The position numbers and the translations under genes are program-made. A DNA stretch of 64,000 bases from Hybos culiciformis (taxonomy: Eukaryota > Arthropoda > Insecta > Diptera > Hybotidae), in assembly GCA_964007475.1 (NCBI GenBank), contig OZ023273.1:61213834-61277833 (forward strand), given 5' to 3'. The notes beneath the pieces are model-generated. The model saw only the letters and a list, made by a program, of their open reading frames with translations, made no database searches and was not told the origin of the DNA. Every line of letters begins with the position of its first letter. The first letter of the stretch is position 1. Shown here one piece after another: positions 1 to 12,547 of the stretch.

Positions 1-3000
1 TTTTATCTAAATCTTCTTTAAAATAGAATCGGCATTGCTTAAGCCATTCAAAATCATTAGGTGATTTTATACTCATCCGACACTATATATAAATAAAATT
101 TAATAATTAAAAGTTTATATCATCCTATAATACTTGTTTGAACATTTTCTTTAAAATTACACACGTAAGAAAAAATCAATTTATTTTAGACTTATAAAAG
201 ATAAAACTCTGTCTATTCTATCTTTAAATGAAGTAAGAAAACTATGTTATTTAGTTTTTCTATATTACTAATACTTTGTTATGTACGTTTTTACGTTATT
301 TACGTTTTTTATCAAATTTTCAACTCACAAAATGTGCTTAAATTTTATACATAAAATAACTCATCAAAAAAAAAAAATTGCTTGAAATTTAGTATAAAAC
401 GAGCATCTTACCAATATATCAAATATGTCTCTTTGATGTACATGAATAGTTATCAAAGTTTCGAATTTAATTCTTTCAATTTTTGTCAAATCTCGAGTAG
501 TTTGATCAATCAATGTATTCAGTAGTTCTAAAAATTTGTTATTTGTTTCCGGCATTACTTTTTTCTCATGGCGAGCTTGCATTAGGGCCATTTCTGCATC
601 ACGGGTCCAAATCATTTGAATTCCCAATAAACCTACTTGTGCCTGCATTTTTTCCAAAAATTGCAATAATGTAAAATTTGGATCATTTATTGTTGCATAT
701 GCAGTTCGAATAATGGAATGCAGACTTTGTTGAGCAGTAACCAATAATTGAGTCAGCCATGTTTCGACCGAACCCTCCGCTCTAATGGCACGATCTAATT
801 GTATAATTTCACCTTCACTAGAAATAATTGCCATCATTTTATTATATTCAATATCGTGAAACTTAACATGACGAGTATTATCAAATATTGACAATAAATG
901 GTTTTGAATTGTATGTGAGTCTGATGCCTGACCCAAAATTTCAAGCAGTGCGGGATCAGAGACAAAAAAGAATCGTGGAAACATCATTCGCTTTCTTTCT
1001 AAATAGCCGCTTAAAGATTTTTGACATATTTCCAATTGCTCTTGTAAATGCGGTAGTAATTGTTTCAAGAGATCATCACCAACGCAACATGCCACTACGC
1101 CTGGTGTTTCATGAGCTCTTTGCATAATTTTTTGCCAAGATTTGTCTATTTTAGAAAAACGTTTAGCTTCTTTTGGCAATTGCTTAGCAATATCACCACC
1201 AACAAATACCGCCTCCAAATAAACCCACATATTTTGAACGAGAAGCCATCTTTCCAGAATTTCGTTAGAGTTAGATAAATCATAAACCCATTGCTGAATC
1301 TGCTTACGGAACGGAGCATTATAACGATTGGACAGAAGAGATCCTAACACCATGAGACTGTCCTCGAGCTGGCCAATAGTTTCAGCAGTTGTGTCTCCTC
1401 TCAATAATAACTCTCCTCGGTTATTGAAACTCATAAATTGAAGTTCATGTACTGACCATTCATTTGTGACTTGTTTTAGTTTAGCTTCAATATCTTTCTC
1501 TTTCATAGCTGAAATACAAATATCTTCAATATCTTCTTTATGTTTTAGCAACGGTGCTTCAAGAATATTTTTTAAAGAAAATCCTTCGCTATCAAATTCA
1601 AAAATATATTTTGTTACATCCATAATGCGTTGCCAATGCCTTGGCTTCATTGCTTTGTTTGCCATTAATTCCAAAAGTGGGCACATGTCATTAAAATCAT
1701 CAATAGTTTTCTTGAGAGCATGAAATGCAGGCCATTCCTTTAATCTGTGAGTATAAGCACATTATGTAAATTATATTATATTGCGAACGGTGGAGTATAT
1801 TATATAATCGTGATTTAAAACCAAAAAAAAAAGTGAACATTTATTAAGTTTTTTGATAGTTTAATATAGATTTGAAATTATTTAAATGAGGAACCGGCGG
1901 AAAGAGAAAAAGGCAGGCACTGATTAAAAGATAGATGCTTGTTTTTTTTTTCACAGAAACAAAAATTTTGAAAACGAAAAAACTGGGAAAATTCTACTAT
2001 ACTATCTTTTAATTTTACAACTAGAGTTCAGTTGCATTATTTTTAAAATGCTTCATTCGTTATTAAATGTTTGTCGCACTCAATATAACATAACGAGAAA
2101 TGTTCACGCCTTTCTTTGAAATTGTAATTAAGTACAACAGCGAATAAGATTCGTCTGACATTGTGAGCAAATACAACGACAATAAAATTCGCCATTTTCG
2201 AAATTGATTTTATATTGAATAATTGTATTATTTTTTGCATAATAATTTAATTACTATAAAAGAGCTTAGCTTTTATCAGGGAAGCTTTAAATAAAATATA
2301 TTATTTTCAATATCTTATGTTTACCCTTTTGGAAGCTTTCTGCATCGATTCTGGAATTCCATTAATTCATTATTAATTTCTTCAATATCTACCTCATTCC
2401 AGGGAATATCATAATAGCTGCTAACCCTGTCAATAACGTCATTGTAAAGTTTATATAATTTTTGTAACAAATTCAATTCTTTTCGAATTTGAGCCAACTC
2501 AGGATAATCGGTTTGTGGTAAACCAAAGAGTTCTTCTCCGCTTTGATAAGTTTGTAAGCGTCGCCACATTCCTTCAAATCGATTTTGAAATAATATCAAG
2601 CGATCAGATGCCTCACGTGGAGTTAAACCAGGTTGCATTGGACCTGCATTTCTGTACTCGTTGACATATTCAATTTTATCTTGTTTGAAGCAGGACAAAT
2701 TTGTTTTTAGGTCACTTTGGAAACTGGGTTGCATTTCAAGTAGTTTTATCTGAGCTTGCATAGCGCTATCTTGAAGATTTTGGAAAGTGTATCTCAAATT
2801 ATCAACTTGGTCATAATTTTCTCGTTCTACTTGAACTTCATATCTTGTTAAAACATTAAAGGCTTCCTATAATTAACAAGATTAATAATTGTTAAGATCC
2901 ATGTGTCTTTTTTTTTAAAATCAACAGTGCAATATTAAAACTTACAACAATTGGATCAATCCGCATTTCCATATCAACTTCTTGTTCTCGTATTTTGCTT

Positions 3001-6000
3001 AAAGTGTCCATTATCATACGAACATCATCTAAATCTCGAATCGGTCGATCAAGTTTTCTATCCATTTCATTTATGACCGCATAAACATAATCCATTTCTT
3101 TTTTATATTTTTTTTTCATTGCTTGGCCAATTTTGTGATTACAAGCTAAAAGAAATCAATTATTTTAATGTTGTCTTTAAATTGAGATTACCCTTTTTTT
3201 TTCTTTGAAGGTATGTATGATCATCATATAATCGTTTTCAAATTCAATCCCATTTATTAATCACTCAAAATATAAGTAATTAGTATAGGATTTACAATCA
3301 ATCGAAAAACATCCTTACGCAGACGAACGTATAAAAATATTTTTTAAAAAAGTCTACGATATAATATATATATAATACATAAATACCCACCTTTTATTTC
3401 AACTGTCAAACCAAGTTTTAATTTTTCATTGCAAATAGCTATGCATTGACCAAGAGTTTCTAAATCAGATTCTGTCAATAAATTGGCATCTAATTCGGAT
3501 AAATATCTCAATGATGATTCAAATTCTTGTAAGCCATATTCCATTAATTGCCTAGTTGTTCGATCATTTTTCCACAAAAAATGATACGGCTTCCAGCGCT
3601 TAATAAATGACTGAAAATCTGGTTTCACATTTCTAGTGCATGTCGACAATAAAGACAAAGTTTTAACAACTTCTTTATTATCCATTATGGAACTGTAGAA
3701 ACTTTTCAACATATGTGGCATTTGTGGTCTTTCTTCAGATAAAAAACAATATACTCGTTTCCTTCGTGATCTCTTGTCATCCACTTGATTGCGTGAGACT
3801 CTTTGTTGAGTTGCGGGAACCCCAGTGGCAGCTTCCTTTGTTCCGCTCGACCACTGAGCAACACCTTTAGCTATCCCGGTAATATTTTTACCGGCAGTTA
3901 CTAAAATTTCTTGTAGCTCATCAAGATTTGGTTTTATTGTAATATTAGGTATCATTAAAACAGCATTCAATAAAAATATTGGTTTCTTCGGAATGCCATC
4001 ATTTTCAGGTAAGAATCGTTTTCGCAAAGTATCAAGTGATGTTCTTATAACACGAATTAAAACATCTATAACTTTCCGGCTGTAATATCGCCTCATTTCA
4101 ACTACTGCATTGCACACCATATCCTTCAAAGTTTCAAATAAAGGAATTTCTTAATTATTATTATTATTGCTTTTTAAATTTCTATTTTATTTTGAGAAGG
4201 GTGTTATGTGCAATATACATATCGTATATTAGGGAGTGTCACGAAATCCCAAGAAAAAAAAACCCAAAAAATTTAAATCCCAAAAAACTAAAATCTCAAA
4301 AAATTAATTCCAAATTTTTTAAGAAAAATCGAAATAATTTTTGAAATTAAAAAATAAACAAATTCATTTTATTTGTAACTAATTTTTTTAAAATTTCAAC
4401 ATTTTTTTATATTGTTAGCACAAATTAAGCACTAAATGGTAGCATTTTCCCTTTTCCAAAATTCGACGAAAAAAAATTCGGTTGAAATTTAGGAATTTTC
4501 GCCTAATCTAAAAAATTGTTTTTACATAATTTTGAAGAGCACAAATTCTAGTTTTTGTAGCACAAATAGGCATAAATTAAGCACTATTATATTTTTGGAA
4601 ATTCGAATCCGGCAAGAGATACCCCTTGACCCATGTTGGAAATTCGAAAATCAAAGCTTCTCAAAAACCAAACGAGCACAAATGCTACTTTTTGTGGCAC
4701 TAATAGTCACAAATTAAGCACTAAATGCTCAATAATTGTAACATCGCTTACAACGAATTGTCAGACTGAAAATCCTCCAATAAATCCCATTGTTAAAAAT
4801 AATATTTATATTTTAACTTTGGGATTTTCGATTTGGGATTTTCAAAATTGGGATTACGTACCCAACCCGTTTATTATTCTATTACATTCTTTAAAATATT
4901 TGTTCTACATACTTAAAATAATTAAAAGAGGTTTTAATTGATTTCAATTTCTTTCAGATATATGTAAGTAGTTAACCCAAATCTTAAATTGCATAATTAT
5001 TATAAGTAAATATTTTTTTCGCCTTTTTTTAAAGTGTTGAAATTTTTTTTTTTCTATTTATTTATTCAGTAAAGAGGAGAGTAAACTTTTGTCCCTTTAA
5101 TTTACCTTTTATTTTCAAATTTAAATATTTATTTTGTGACAAGAAAAAGTTTATTAATTTTGATTATATAAAAAAAAAATTTCTTTTTACAACTAAAAGA
5201 GTTTTCAAGTTATTTTATTTTAATAGAAGAAAAGCAAAAAAAAAAATTGTCTTTACCTGCATTCCTTTAGGCAAATTTTCAGTTGCAGATAATAAGGACA
5301 AAGGGTTTTCAAAGCACGACCAAAGAATGCTCCAATCTTGTTGTTGATTACTTTCTTTCTCATCTGTTGTTTTCCCAGCAGTTTGTTGTTCTTTTGGTAC
5401 ACCTGATTGTTTGAAATAAAACACAACATTACTTATGTAGTATTTTTTTATGAAATCAAGAAACAAAGAAATTATAATATTTAATTTTGAATTTTAAAGA
5501 AGAAAACTTTATTTTTTTAGATATTGAAAAGTTTTTCAAATACACAAATAATGCTAACTTAAAATTTTCGGTATAGCTAAGGCTATATAGCTCAAATTTT
5601 GAATTTAGATAATCTTCTTTCGGTACTCAAGATTTTAATGTACTTTTTAGGAATAAATCAATTCGATATTTTTTCTATATTAACAAAACGGATGTAAGCA
5701 CTCAAACTCAATAAACCTAAAATGTGATTTATATTCTCCTTCTTATCTACAAATACATCATTTAGGTATCTATATTCAAAAATTTAATATCGATTTCAAA
5801 TATTTACTGTCAAATAGGGTCACTACATCATTGCCAGCAATTTCTTTAAATGTTGCTGTAGCCTTATCAACCAAACTGAGTACTTCCTCTACTGCCTCTG
5901 AAACCATTTGACTTTTTCTGTTCAATTCAATAGCTGCTTGCCTATGAAAACAAATTAAAAAATGTTGTGCAAAAGTTAAGTCAGTGTCTAATGTCAATTA

Positions 6001-9000
6001 CAAACCAAACAATTAAAACATTTTGATAAAATAAAAACAATTCCCAACAGAGATATTGGCGAAATTAACAAACCATAAGAATTGCGAGGCTAAAATATCA
6101 TTATTTTTGTTTTTTTTTTACTTTCCGTAAGCCTTGGTTATTGAAACCTTTGTGAGTAATAATTTTTGAAAATTTCAGGCCAAAAAAAGGTTGTTCATAT
6201 GTTGGACATATTAATATTATTTTAAAATTTAGTTGTATAGGTACTTAATATTTGAAAAAAATGTATTAAAGATCACAGTTATTGTTATTACGAGTCCAGA
6301 ATAAATATGTGTATAGTGTATCCATACTATACCTAATTATTATCATAATTAACGAGTGATTTCTAAAATCCTCTTCAAAAATATAATATGTACAGTTTTC
6401 TAATAGACGTCTTTATTTCAGTACATCTATTTTTTAATAACTTTTTATTTAATATTCAATTGTGTTGGTAATATTTTTAAATTCTTATCTTTCAAGAAAC
6501 TTAAGAAACACAAAATTTAAATAATTTTATCAAATTAGTGTGAATTCTCTGTTTAATTTCAATTTAATTTATAATAATTGACAATCCTTTTAAAGAATTG
6601 AAATAGGTGTTCTGCTATCATTAAAAAACAAAAATAATTAAATCATATTTTTTTTTTACCGACAGGCTTCTTCATTTCTTTCCAAAAATTCTTCAACAGT
6701 CCAAATTTCATCATCTAAAAATGAAGAAAATTAATTAAATTTAGTGTATATACCTAGGTACTTTAATTTTTAAATTTTTAAATGTAAACTTTTTAATGTA
6801 AAATTCAACCAACCAAGGGGAAGTGTTTGCAGTGAAACATCTTGCATAGACATTAAAACATTTAATATACGATTGGAATAAATGTCATGTACACGAGCAA
6901 CTAAAACATCAAAAGTTTCTATTGCTCTGCTACACTTTTCATAAAATTCGACCCAATTCTGATTAGTCCACTATTATAAAAATAATAATAAGAAATAATT
7001 TTAATTGACAACTTAATGTTTAACGTTTAAATGGATAATTATTTACATTGATAGTTGTCAAACCAGGCCTCAACATTGCTGTCAAACGAACTAATTGTGG
7101 TAAAAATAATGGCCGAACTTCTAACTTAACCGCTTTCACTGTAGTCAGAAACATTTTGATAAGACTCTAGAAATATAATTGAAATATTGATTGTGGAGAA
7201 TTGTATTGATACAAAAAAAAACTTATTATATAAAACAAAAATTGCATGATATTCTTCTTCTAAAAAAGTTAGTGAAAAGGCTATTTTATCTCCCTCCTCT
7301 TGTTTCGTTTTTTCTTACATTACACCAAGAATAATGTAAAAACTAGCCAGCACCAAATATTCAATTTTTATTTGATGTTTATTCAAAAATAAAATAAATG
7401 TGTGTAAGGTATTTTTATTCTTTTCGTCTTAATAAACAACAATCTGTTATTCTGTTGTTGAAATTTCTAAACATGAAATTTATCTCTTCACATCAAGAGC
7501 TTTTTGAAAATATTGTTGAAGATATAAAAACTCACATAGGAAGTTATTTAATAAATTTTATGTGCGGCCTAACTAATAAAAAAGGATATAAAAAATAATT
7601 AATGAATTTCAATAACCTAAAGCTTTATAATTTAATCTGAAGAATTCAATGGCAAACATATCGCATTAATTAGATTTAATTCATTTTAAAGAGAAAATAT
7701 ATATAAAAAAAACTAAATTTTATAAGCACGAAACATACGTTCAAAGAATCTTGAATTGTTATGAAATAATTTTGTCTACACATTAAAGTGGCTGCTACAA
7801 TTGGTAATGGTAGACTCATTTTTGATAAAATTTTAGCTTCACGAATCAGCAATGGTATTGTTGGATGTAAATTCACAAATAATCGATCATTTTGTAACGC
7901 CAATACAGGTTGTACAAGGCAAGCATCAGCAACACCCACCTAAATTTATTGGAAAAAAATTAAAATAAATATTTCTATGTTGTTTCTTTTATTATTCTGG
8001 CTCAGCCTTTGTGTTGTCTTCTTAAGAACTATTCCATATAACACTGTGATATTTATTTAATTTTTATGTAAATTTTTTTTGTCAATTATAAGATTTTTAT
8101 AACGACATTTCTTATCCAGCGTTAAATTTGTTTTGGTACTCAACTAAAGTCTGGAATCAATTTCCAGAATAAAAACATTAAACAAAAAATCCGTACAAAA
8201 TAAAAAAAAATTTAAAAATTAATTTCATTCAATTTTTTTATTTATACTAAGCTTAAAATATCTACCTTTTCAAATGCTTAAATCAACCTCAAATTGGGAT
8301 TAAAGGAAATACAATAAATAAATATACCCAAAAAATATACTTAGCCATCATTATTTTCCATTCACTTACATCTTGATCAAGCCAAATGGAAATAATTTCC
8401 TGTTCAAATTCAGATAAAATTGTTTTCACTGAAGTGTAACGATTTTCTAAATCCTTTGTTGTTGGTAAAGTTTGTAAAACTGGGTGTACAGTAACACTTG
8501 TCATTAGTTCAGTTAAATGGGAATCCAAAGAACGACACCATTTAATTCTTCCAGCAACTGTATAAAACATTATATAAAAAAAATTATGTACATATTATAT
8601 GAATAAAATATATTATATATTATGTACAAATATAATATATGTGCTCATAGAGAGAGATATGTACAATAGTTAGTTACAATATTATAAATTTGGGAGTAGA
8701 TATTTTATTCGTGAACAATTTTTTTATTTGTGCGTCGAAAAATATATTACATGAAGGATATTCATATTAAAAACAAACATTATTTCAAACTAATCCTTTG
8801 TATATTTAAAGCAACGACTTTGTTATGAAAGTTAGCAGCATCCATCTTAAAGCGTTCATAATGTTAATTTTGAAAGTGATACAGTTTCATAGTTCAGCAC
8901 CGAAGTGGAAAATTTTTATTTCTTGAAGACATTTCAAATTTTAGAGAAATTGTAAATTTTTGGACATTGTCCTGTTAAAGAATTTTTGAAAATGTTAAAT

Positions 9001-10043
9001 TTATTTACATTTTTGGATAAATTAAATAAAAAATTAAATTATGGTCTCTTATTACCTTTCAATACACAGGAAATTAACTTTTATTACCTTTTTTTTTTAG
9101 TCCAATTGAAAATCTGTTTACTATTATGTTTATCATTATTATGAATAAACTATATTAAATACCTGTTTTTTTTTCTTTAAAAACTACATTATCAATTTAG
9201 TAAACTTTATTTTGCCATAAGCTATATAAAAAAACACAAACAAAAAATATCCAAATTCTTTAATTATTTTTACTTACTTGGAGGAAAATTTCTTGGCAAT
9301 GGTGGATCATCTCTTTGCTTGCGAAACAATTGTAAAATTCGATTAACTTCCTTTTCACAATATTTTAATATCCGTGAATATTTTTCATCCATTTTTGTTA
9401 ATGGAATTTTTTCACTGACTTTTTCAAAACGTATAAGAAATCTTATGCATTGTGGTGTTTCCCATACAGTTTCAAAATTTTTTTCTATCATTGTTGCTAT
9501 AGACTCTTTTAGATTATCTGTTTTATTAATGAAACGAGCATAATCTGTATTAAATTCATTGTTACGATGATCTAAGTAGTCATATTTTTTTGAGAGAATT
9601 TCTTTTTTGCTATCTTCAAATGTAGCAACAGCCTCATCGAGAGCCTCGCCCAAAAGTAGACCTTCCAGACGACGCTCGAAAAGGTGATTGTAATCATCAA
9701 TTAAATTGAACATCGACATTATTTTTGACAATCTGTCACAAAATGTGTCGAATTTTCCAAAAACGAAATTCTCTGAAAATCCAAATGGTGTTTGATCTGG
9801 TAAAAACGGTTGTTCTCGAACCGAATAATAAGTTTCATGATAAATATGATTGAGCTTAATACAATTACTAAGTTTTGTTCGAATCAAATTTCGATCCTGT
9901 GACCAAATTGTTTCCTTATTCCTACAAGTGATATATGATTTGCATGTTTCAATCATTTGATTTGTTATCTGGAAAAATTCAAATCATAGTACATATTTAT
10001 TATAATTTCCTTAAAAGGGAAAAGAAATATGAATATATATATG

Positions 10044-10110
<67 letters not shown>

Positions 10111-12547
10111 TAATAAAAGTAAATGAAAAATATTTTAAAATTTAAGAGTTGAAGAAGAAAATAAAAATAAAACTTACATCCATGGGTACATAATGAGTAC
10201 GTTTATGTTTTATGTTTAATATAAAAATCTATATTTTCAAAATTAAGGATCATTGGAAAATAAAAGTATGTATATTTGCCCTACATTATACGTGATTTAA
10301 TTAGGATAATTGATCGAATTTACAAAATAATTATTAAATGCCAATTCAATTAAACATAAACCACCGAACACATATAGAATATAACATGAATGAGTATATA
10401 ATAATTGTTGTTCTCTAGTTAAGTACATATTATAAATTTTCTTGTTGTTTTATGTACCTTTGTTAAAAGCTATGTTCTTAAGTCTACAAAATAAAATTTC
10501 GCAAATTTTCATCATCCATAAAATGATGTATATTTAGAATAATGTTTAAATATTAATGTTCTCCCTAAAATAAAAAAAAAAAAACAATTACCTTAACCAT
10601 TAGTGCTGAAGTACGCTCTGACGTGTTGTAAAATTGTGAAACACTGTAAATTAATCTCACTGTTTGTAGAAGGCTCAAAATTGATTCTTTCATATTTACC
10701 TGAAATAAAAAAATATGAAATAAAATGTTTTCCAAAATATTGGGAAAAAAATATAATTGAATTTACTTTATATACATAAAATTGAATAAACTTTTCCTAT
10801 AAAGACAGTAATTTATTTTTAACAAAAATTGTCAAACTATTTATTCTGATTTGTTTTGACCCCATTTACTGTATTCATATATTTATTTAATACTTAACTA
10901 TATTCATATATTTATTTACACGAAAATGGAAAATGTGATTTACAAAATTTTACATCATTAACTTCGTTCCGGTAGTCTGTGTGATTCTACTAATATAGTA
11001 CATAACTTTCTTTATAATTAACTCTTTTCTTTAGTGCTTACCGGGTCGTCTAAATACAACGAATGACAACAACTTTCCATGGCTTGAATAAATTTTGAAT
11101 TATCTCTTGCTTCATTGTAACAAAATGTGATCTTTTTATCAGTGTCTTTCCATACTCGAACCAATTTTGAATTTGCCATGTGTAAACAGTTCAAAGTGAA
11201 TTGTACTTCTTTATCCTAAAAATATTTTTTTTTATTATCTGGCAAATTTGTTAGAATAATTTTGATTAGAGATCTAATACTTTAACGTAAATATATTAAT
11301 ATCACGGGGCTTAAATTATGTTTATGTTAATTACTTGCAAATGTGCTAAAAGCTGTGAAAATTGTGCTCCCCTCTTTTTCCAATATTCCAGTTCATCTTG
11401 TGGTCCGCTTGAATCATTCTCCTTTCTTAATTGTTCGCTTTCACCAAGTATTTTCATTATACTTTTTATCCAATTAACAATCCGCTCTTCCAATTGAAGG
11501 CAAAATTCTTGATTCTTAGCTAATTCTTTAACTTCATCCATTTGGTCAATTTTTTCAAACATATCGCTATTGTCTTCAAACACATTAACGTGATTACAAA
11601 CTTGTTCACATACTCGAAGTGCACTACAGAACGAGCGCAATCCTGGCAAAAGTTGACCTTTGATTAAAGCACAGCTCACATCTTCATCATCTGTTTCTAA
11701 ACTTGGAAATGCCAAAGCTTGCATAAAAACAAATTCAACTATACGTTCAATAGACGTAACTAGTCCAATGTGCTTTGCATCAATTATGCCACAATATCTT
11801 GAAGTTATAATGTTAATGTACATAATTATATTTTGAAAAATACTATACTAAATCAAATAAACTTACAAGTCTTTTTGAAAACCTTCTTCTGGTAATTGTT
11901 TTGAGATATTTATACGAAACATATATATACAAACTCCAGTAAGTGCACAAGTCCAACCGTCTGTTAAAAATAATTTTTGTTTGACAATAGCTCCGGTTGG
12001 TGAGGTTCCTGAAAATCCGGTTAAATTATTGTAAATAATGAAAACATTTTTTAGTGAACTTTCAAGACGAAAAAATTTATTAATACCATCTCAATATGTT
12101 TCATAATTTGTTTTTTAATATTTGAAAAACCGGAGTGAAATTATGAGTTCGAAACTTTTAAACAAGTTAATACCTAGTGGAGTTTTTGATGTAGATGCCA
12201 CTCCTGCTCTTGATGGTCCCGGCTTGCTGGTATCCTGTGATGGAGCTGTTTCTGGTTCATCCACTTCCTGATAGAACCACATTAATTTAGTTCTCATATT
12301 GGGTAAAAAAAGCTGATTTATTTCATCCAACTGTGTATAGAAAATTTATTCAATTTATATGATGTTAACAATTTTTGTACCAACAGATTACCATATCGCC
12401 TTCAAAAATGTGATCCATTATTTGATGCCTTGGCAAACCAGTGCCATCGATTAGCAATTGGAAAGTAAATTCTAATCGGGGATCCATTTCCCCACGTCTT
12501 GCTTTTCTCTCGCATTCTTCTCTTCTCCTCTGTTGTTCCTCATCCAT
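1..12547 (-). CDS. DNAH5: Axonemal outer-arm dynein heavy chain (DNAH5/DNAH8 type), 5' part, runs off left edge
   Basis: Heavy chain of the ciliary/flagellar outer dynein arm. This window holds the N-terminal tail and the start of the linker; the AAA motor lies beyond the left edge. Exons read on the minus strand: 12392-12547, 12174-12330, 11867-12008, 11335-11797, 11042-11215, 10592-10699, (10178-10228, doubtful), 9278-9968, 8370-8557, 7739-7939, 7047-7166, 6814-6970, 6660-6714, 5808-5941, 5257-5402, 3391-4123 (right edge could be 4149, but only 4123 keeps phase), 2946-3145, 2325-2866, 412-1744, 1-82. All junctions close in phase, giving about 1,940 codons. Diagnostic stretches include [47 protein letters not shown] and [15 protein letters not shown], which are hallmarks of the DNAH5/8 branch. 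The start at 12547 ([11 protein letters not shown]) is the first ATG of the exon, but an upstream exon may supply the true start. Family assignment is secure; DNAH5 versus DNAH8 is less so. Confidence 0.93.
4232..4868. mobile_element. Non-autonomous DNA element with mirrored AAATCCCAA arrays
   Basis: The element sits in a dynein intron. Its ends are imperfect inverted repeats (left GGGAGTGTCACGAAATCCC; right end reverse-complemented GGGTTGGGTACGTAATCCC). It is flanked by near-identical 8-bp sequences, GTATATTA (4224-4231) and GTTTATTA (4869-4876), which look like a target-site duplication of hAT/P length. Just inside the left end AAATCCCAAAA-type units repeat several times; inside the right end the same unit repeats in the opposite orientation (TTTGGGATTTT). 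The middle has imperfect direct repeats built on GCACAAAT and AAATTAAGCACTA. There is no transposase ORF. Confidence 0.6.
10047..10104. repeat. (TA)n microsatellite
   Basis: A pure run of about 28 TA dinucleotides inside a dynein intron, between the exon starting at 9278 and the possible cassette exon at 10178. Length is likely polymorphic. Confidence 0.95.
10178..10228 (-). CDS. Possible 51-nt cassette exon in the dynein gene
   Basis: A 17-codon open segment on the minus strand (ending HYVPMD) lies between a plausible acceptor (ATATAG) and a consensus donor (GTAAGT). It is in phase 0 at both ends, so it can be included or skipped without a frame change. In the dynein family the flanking exons normally read straight through (…VK then VTNQ…), so inclusion would interrupt a conserved stretch. 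It may be a lineage-specific cassette or a decoy. Confidence 0.35.

Noticed and set aside
888..1278. Plus-strand ORFs of 72-79 codons
   Set aside because: They are antisense shadows of the large dynein exon 412-1744.
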